Shown here: piece after piece, positions 6,218 to 7,822 of the stretch
Layout of the letters: the number at the start of each line of letters is the position of its first letter
Position numbering within the stretch: position 1 is the first letter of the stretch
From: Clostridiales bacterium
GTDB lineage: Bacteria > Bacillota > Clostridia > Christensenellales > Aristaeellaceae
Assembly (NCBI GenBank): GCA_012512355.1
Contig: JAAZEI010000361.1
Coordinates: 1-7,822 of the forward strand
Length of the DNA: 7,822 bases
Direction of reading: 5' to 3'
Position numbers and translations under genes: made by a program
Notes under the pieces: generated by a model
The model's database searches: none
What the model saw: only the letters and a program-made list of their open reading frames with translations
Told to the model about the DNA's origin: nothing

Positions 6218-7061
6218 AGATTCTAAAAGCGTCCCAGACATCTTCCATCTGGTTGAAATTGCGGTCCAGAGTTTCTCGATTGTAACGGCCAAGGGCTGCA
6301 ATGAGCGCGTTTATCAGCGACATAGGAGCTGCCATCGAATCCGCGAAAGACGTCATATCGGTCCTTGCATCAAGGCAAAGATCAGAAACATCATGTAAGG
6401 GACTGAGAGGTCCATCCGTTATTGCGATGACTTCAACATTGTGAGTTTTTGCAAACTGCATGCATTCAAGCGTACGGTTTGAATAACGGGGAAAGGAGAT
6501 GGCAATGAGAACATCACCGGGTTTGATGCGCGCAATGGTTTCAAAGGTATCATTGATAATGCTATTGACCAGCCGCACATCATCGAAGATATATCGCAGG
6601 TAATAGGCGAAAAACTGCGCCAAAGGTGAAGCTGAGCGCTGGCCGATCAAATAAATAGATTTTGCCTTTGATATTTGTTCAACAACCTGCTCAAAAACAT
6701 CTGCGTTAAGGTGTTCAATGGTGGCTCGGATATTCTGCATATCTGTGCGAAGCACTTCCGCGGGCAAATCCGTTGAGGAAAGGTCGCTTGACATGGTCAG
6801 GCGCTGTGAGGGTGTCAGCCGGTGGCGCACAATTTCTTTCAGGGCACGCTGCATTTGAGGATAGCCTTCATATCCGCAGGCGTTGGCGAAGCGGACCACT
6901 GTGCTTTCGCTGACTTCAACAACATCGCCAAGTTTAGCGGCCGTCATAAAGACGACCTTATCATAATTGCCTTCGATAAAAGAAGCTATTTTGCGGTGGC
7001 CTTTGCTCAGCCTTTTTCCCGACAAGTTGAGCTGCTGCATAATAAGCTGGTTATCGTTCAT
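6201..7061 (-). CDS. MurR/RpiR family transcriptional regulator (HTH + SIS)
   Basis: The 286-residue product has the two-domain layout of this family. The N-terminal RpiR-type helix-turn-helix (about 1-77) contains MTAAKLGDVVEVSESTVVRF at 39-58, matching the usual segment of this HTH. The SIS domain spans about 123-258, with SIYLIGQRSASPLAQFF (135-151) and DVLIAISFPRYSNRT (183-197) forming the expected sugar-phosphate pocket. Members bind DNA as dimers or tetramers and respond to phosphosugars or amino-sugar phosphates; the ligand here is unknown. The ATG at 7061 has GAGAGG (7075-7070) 8 nt upstream, inside the end of surE, and only 3 nt separate the genes. Because it lies inside the cluster, autoregulation of the operon is plausible, but the operator would be upstream of surE and outside the window. 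Confidence 0.93.
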   Translation of the reverse strand: MNDNQLIMQQLNLSGKRLSKGHRKIASFIEGNYDKVVFMTAAKLGDVVEVSESTVVRFANACGYEGYPQMQRALKEIVRHRLTPSQRLTMSSDLSSTDLPAEVLRTDMQNIRATIEHLNADVFEQVVEQISKAKSIYLIGQRSASPLAQFFAYYLRYIFDDVRLVNSIINDTFETIARIKPGDVLIAISFPRYSNRTLECMQFAKTHNVEVIAITDGPLSPLHDVSDLCLDARTDMTSFADSMAAPMSLINALIAALGRYNRETLDRNFNQMEDVWDAFRIYAQKV

Positions 7062-7064
7062 ATT

Positions 7065-7822
7065 TTAATCCTCTCGGCTGCCAAAAATACCATCGAATAA
7101 ATGATTGTTATCAGCAAAGCCACCAACAAATGTGCAGGTGATATAACCGTCTTTGCATAGCTGCACATCAGTATTAGGTTTGATGGGTTCCGTCGCAGCG
7201 CCAGCTTCAATCCAAAAATAAGGAACGCCGCGAGGGTTAATGCGCTTAATGTATCTGTCCATATAAAAGCTGTCGCTTGCGGGACAGATGCGGGGACCCT
7301 TTAAATCATGAGGTAGATAGCTCTCCGCATTGACGTTTAGAAACGTTAGCCTCGGCATAGATTTTTCATGAAGGCGCGGCAGCAAATCAAGTGCGAAGTC
7401 TGACAGATTTTTAAGCATGTCATTTGTCGCATTGATGCCGATTGATAAAGCCATGGAAGGAATATTAAGCATGGCGGCTTCTCTTGCGGCGGCGGCTGTA
7501 CCCGAATAATACAGCGCAGCGCCTAAATTGGTTCCGTCATTAATTCCTGAAAGACAAAAATCGATCGGGTCATCTTCCGCCAGATAGCTTCCAAGCCGTA
7601 CGCAATCAACGGGACTGCCATCCACTGCATAAGCTTTTGCGCCTGGAATGTCATAAGGCTTGGCCAACAGTGAATTGGAGATTGTCAGGCGATGGCTCAT
7701 GGCACTTTGCTGTGTGGCGGGTGCAGAGACAGTGACCCGGTGGCCGCGTTCAAGCGCTGTTTGGGTGAGAATCAACAGACCGGGAGAAAAGATACCGTCG
7801 TCATTGCTGATGAGTATGTGCA
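7065..7822 (-). CDS. surE: 5'/3'-nucleotidase SurE, lacking only the first base of the start codon
   Basis: The frame reads from the window edge as a start codon missing its first base (?TG), then HILISNDDGIFSPG, the classic SurE N-terminus. The complete protein is thus probably 252 residues, normal for SurE. A TTG-initiated version from 7775 would lose the catalytic NDDG and is wrong. The metal-binding D8 and D9, S40 (in QQSAMS) and N95 (in SGINDGTNLG) are all present, as is DGSPVDCV, the counterpart of the family's GTPxDCV segment. SurE dephosphorylates nucleoside 5'- or 3'-monophosphates, with exopolyphosphatase activity in some species, and is a cytoplasmic, divalent-metal-dependent enzyme. 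It is the first gene of the visible minus-strand cluster. Whether it is the first of the operon cannot be seen. Confidence 0.95.
   Translation of the reverse strand, partial: HILISNDDGIFSPGLLILTQTALERGHRVTVSAPATQQSAMSHRLTISNSLLAKPYDIPGAKAYAVDGSPVDCVRLGSYLAEDDPIDFCLSGINDGTNLGAALYYSGTAAAAREAAMLNIPSMALSIGINATNDMLKNLSDFALDLLPRLHEKSMPRLTFLNVNAESYLPHDLKGPRICPASDSFYMDRYIKRINPRGVPYFWIEAGAATEPIKPNTDVQLCKDGYITCTFVGGFADNNHLFDGIFGSRED

Noticed and set aside
6218..6301. N-terminal extension of the flavoprotein
   Set aside because: The extra 28 residues are read from the end of the regulator gene in another frame; the FAD-binding N-terminus begins naturally at the ATG at 6217.
7065..7775. SurE as a 236-residue protein starting at TTG 7775
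   Set aside because: The frame continues to the window edge and includes the catalytic NDDG, so the short version would be inactive.

Overview
The window looks like a piece of a Bacillota chromosome, probably Clostridia or a close relative. This is inferred from the gene families: a nucleoside kinase with a TGS/threonyl-tRNA-synthetase-like N-terminus, a BaiN/HI0933-type flavoprotein and a MurR/RpiR regulator. Strong GGAGG-type ribosome binding sites, TTG and GTG starts and a sigma-A-type promoter agree with it. Base composition is moderate and looks even, and I see no mobile element, tRNA, rRNA or CRISPR array. The coding sequence is nearly continuous, and no gene-free stretch exceeds about 75 bases.

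Left part (1-1493, minus strand): two consecutive RimK/LysX-like ATP-grasp ligase genes that are distant paralogues. The upstream one (615-1493) is complete. The downstream one starts at a TTG that overlaps the upstream stop in a TTGA tetranucleotide, and it runs off the left edge after 206 codons. Their product is unknown. They are divergent from a plus-strand MgtC/SapB-family membrane protein gene (1566-2297), which has a clear extended -10 promoter and ends in a strong hairpin terminator (2314-2355). This hairpin also lies at the 3' end of the operon arriving from the right.

Right part (2359-7822, minus strand): a tightly packed five-gene cluster, read from right to left. It holds surE 5'-nucleotidase (only the first base of its start codon is missing), a MurR/RpiR-family SIS-domain regulator, a BaiN/HI0933-family FAD oxidoreductase, a DEDDh 3'-5' exonuclease with a C-terminal zinc-ribbon-like tail, and a uridine-kinase-like nucleoside kinase. 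Gaps are 3 and 20 nt and overlaps are 17 and 4 nt, so co-transcription and translational coupling are likely.

Three of the five products fit nucleic-acid turnover. An exonuclease releases mononucleotides, SurE can dephosphorylate them, and a nucleoside kinase can rephosphorylate the nucleosides. The RpiR-type regulator, whose SIS domain usually senses phosphorylated sugars, could link this to sugar-phosphate status; that is inference. I did not find a clearly unprecedented system. The least explained element is the coupled pair of ATP-grasp ligases.
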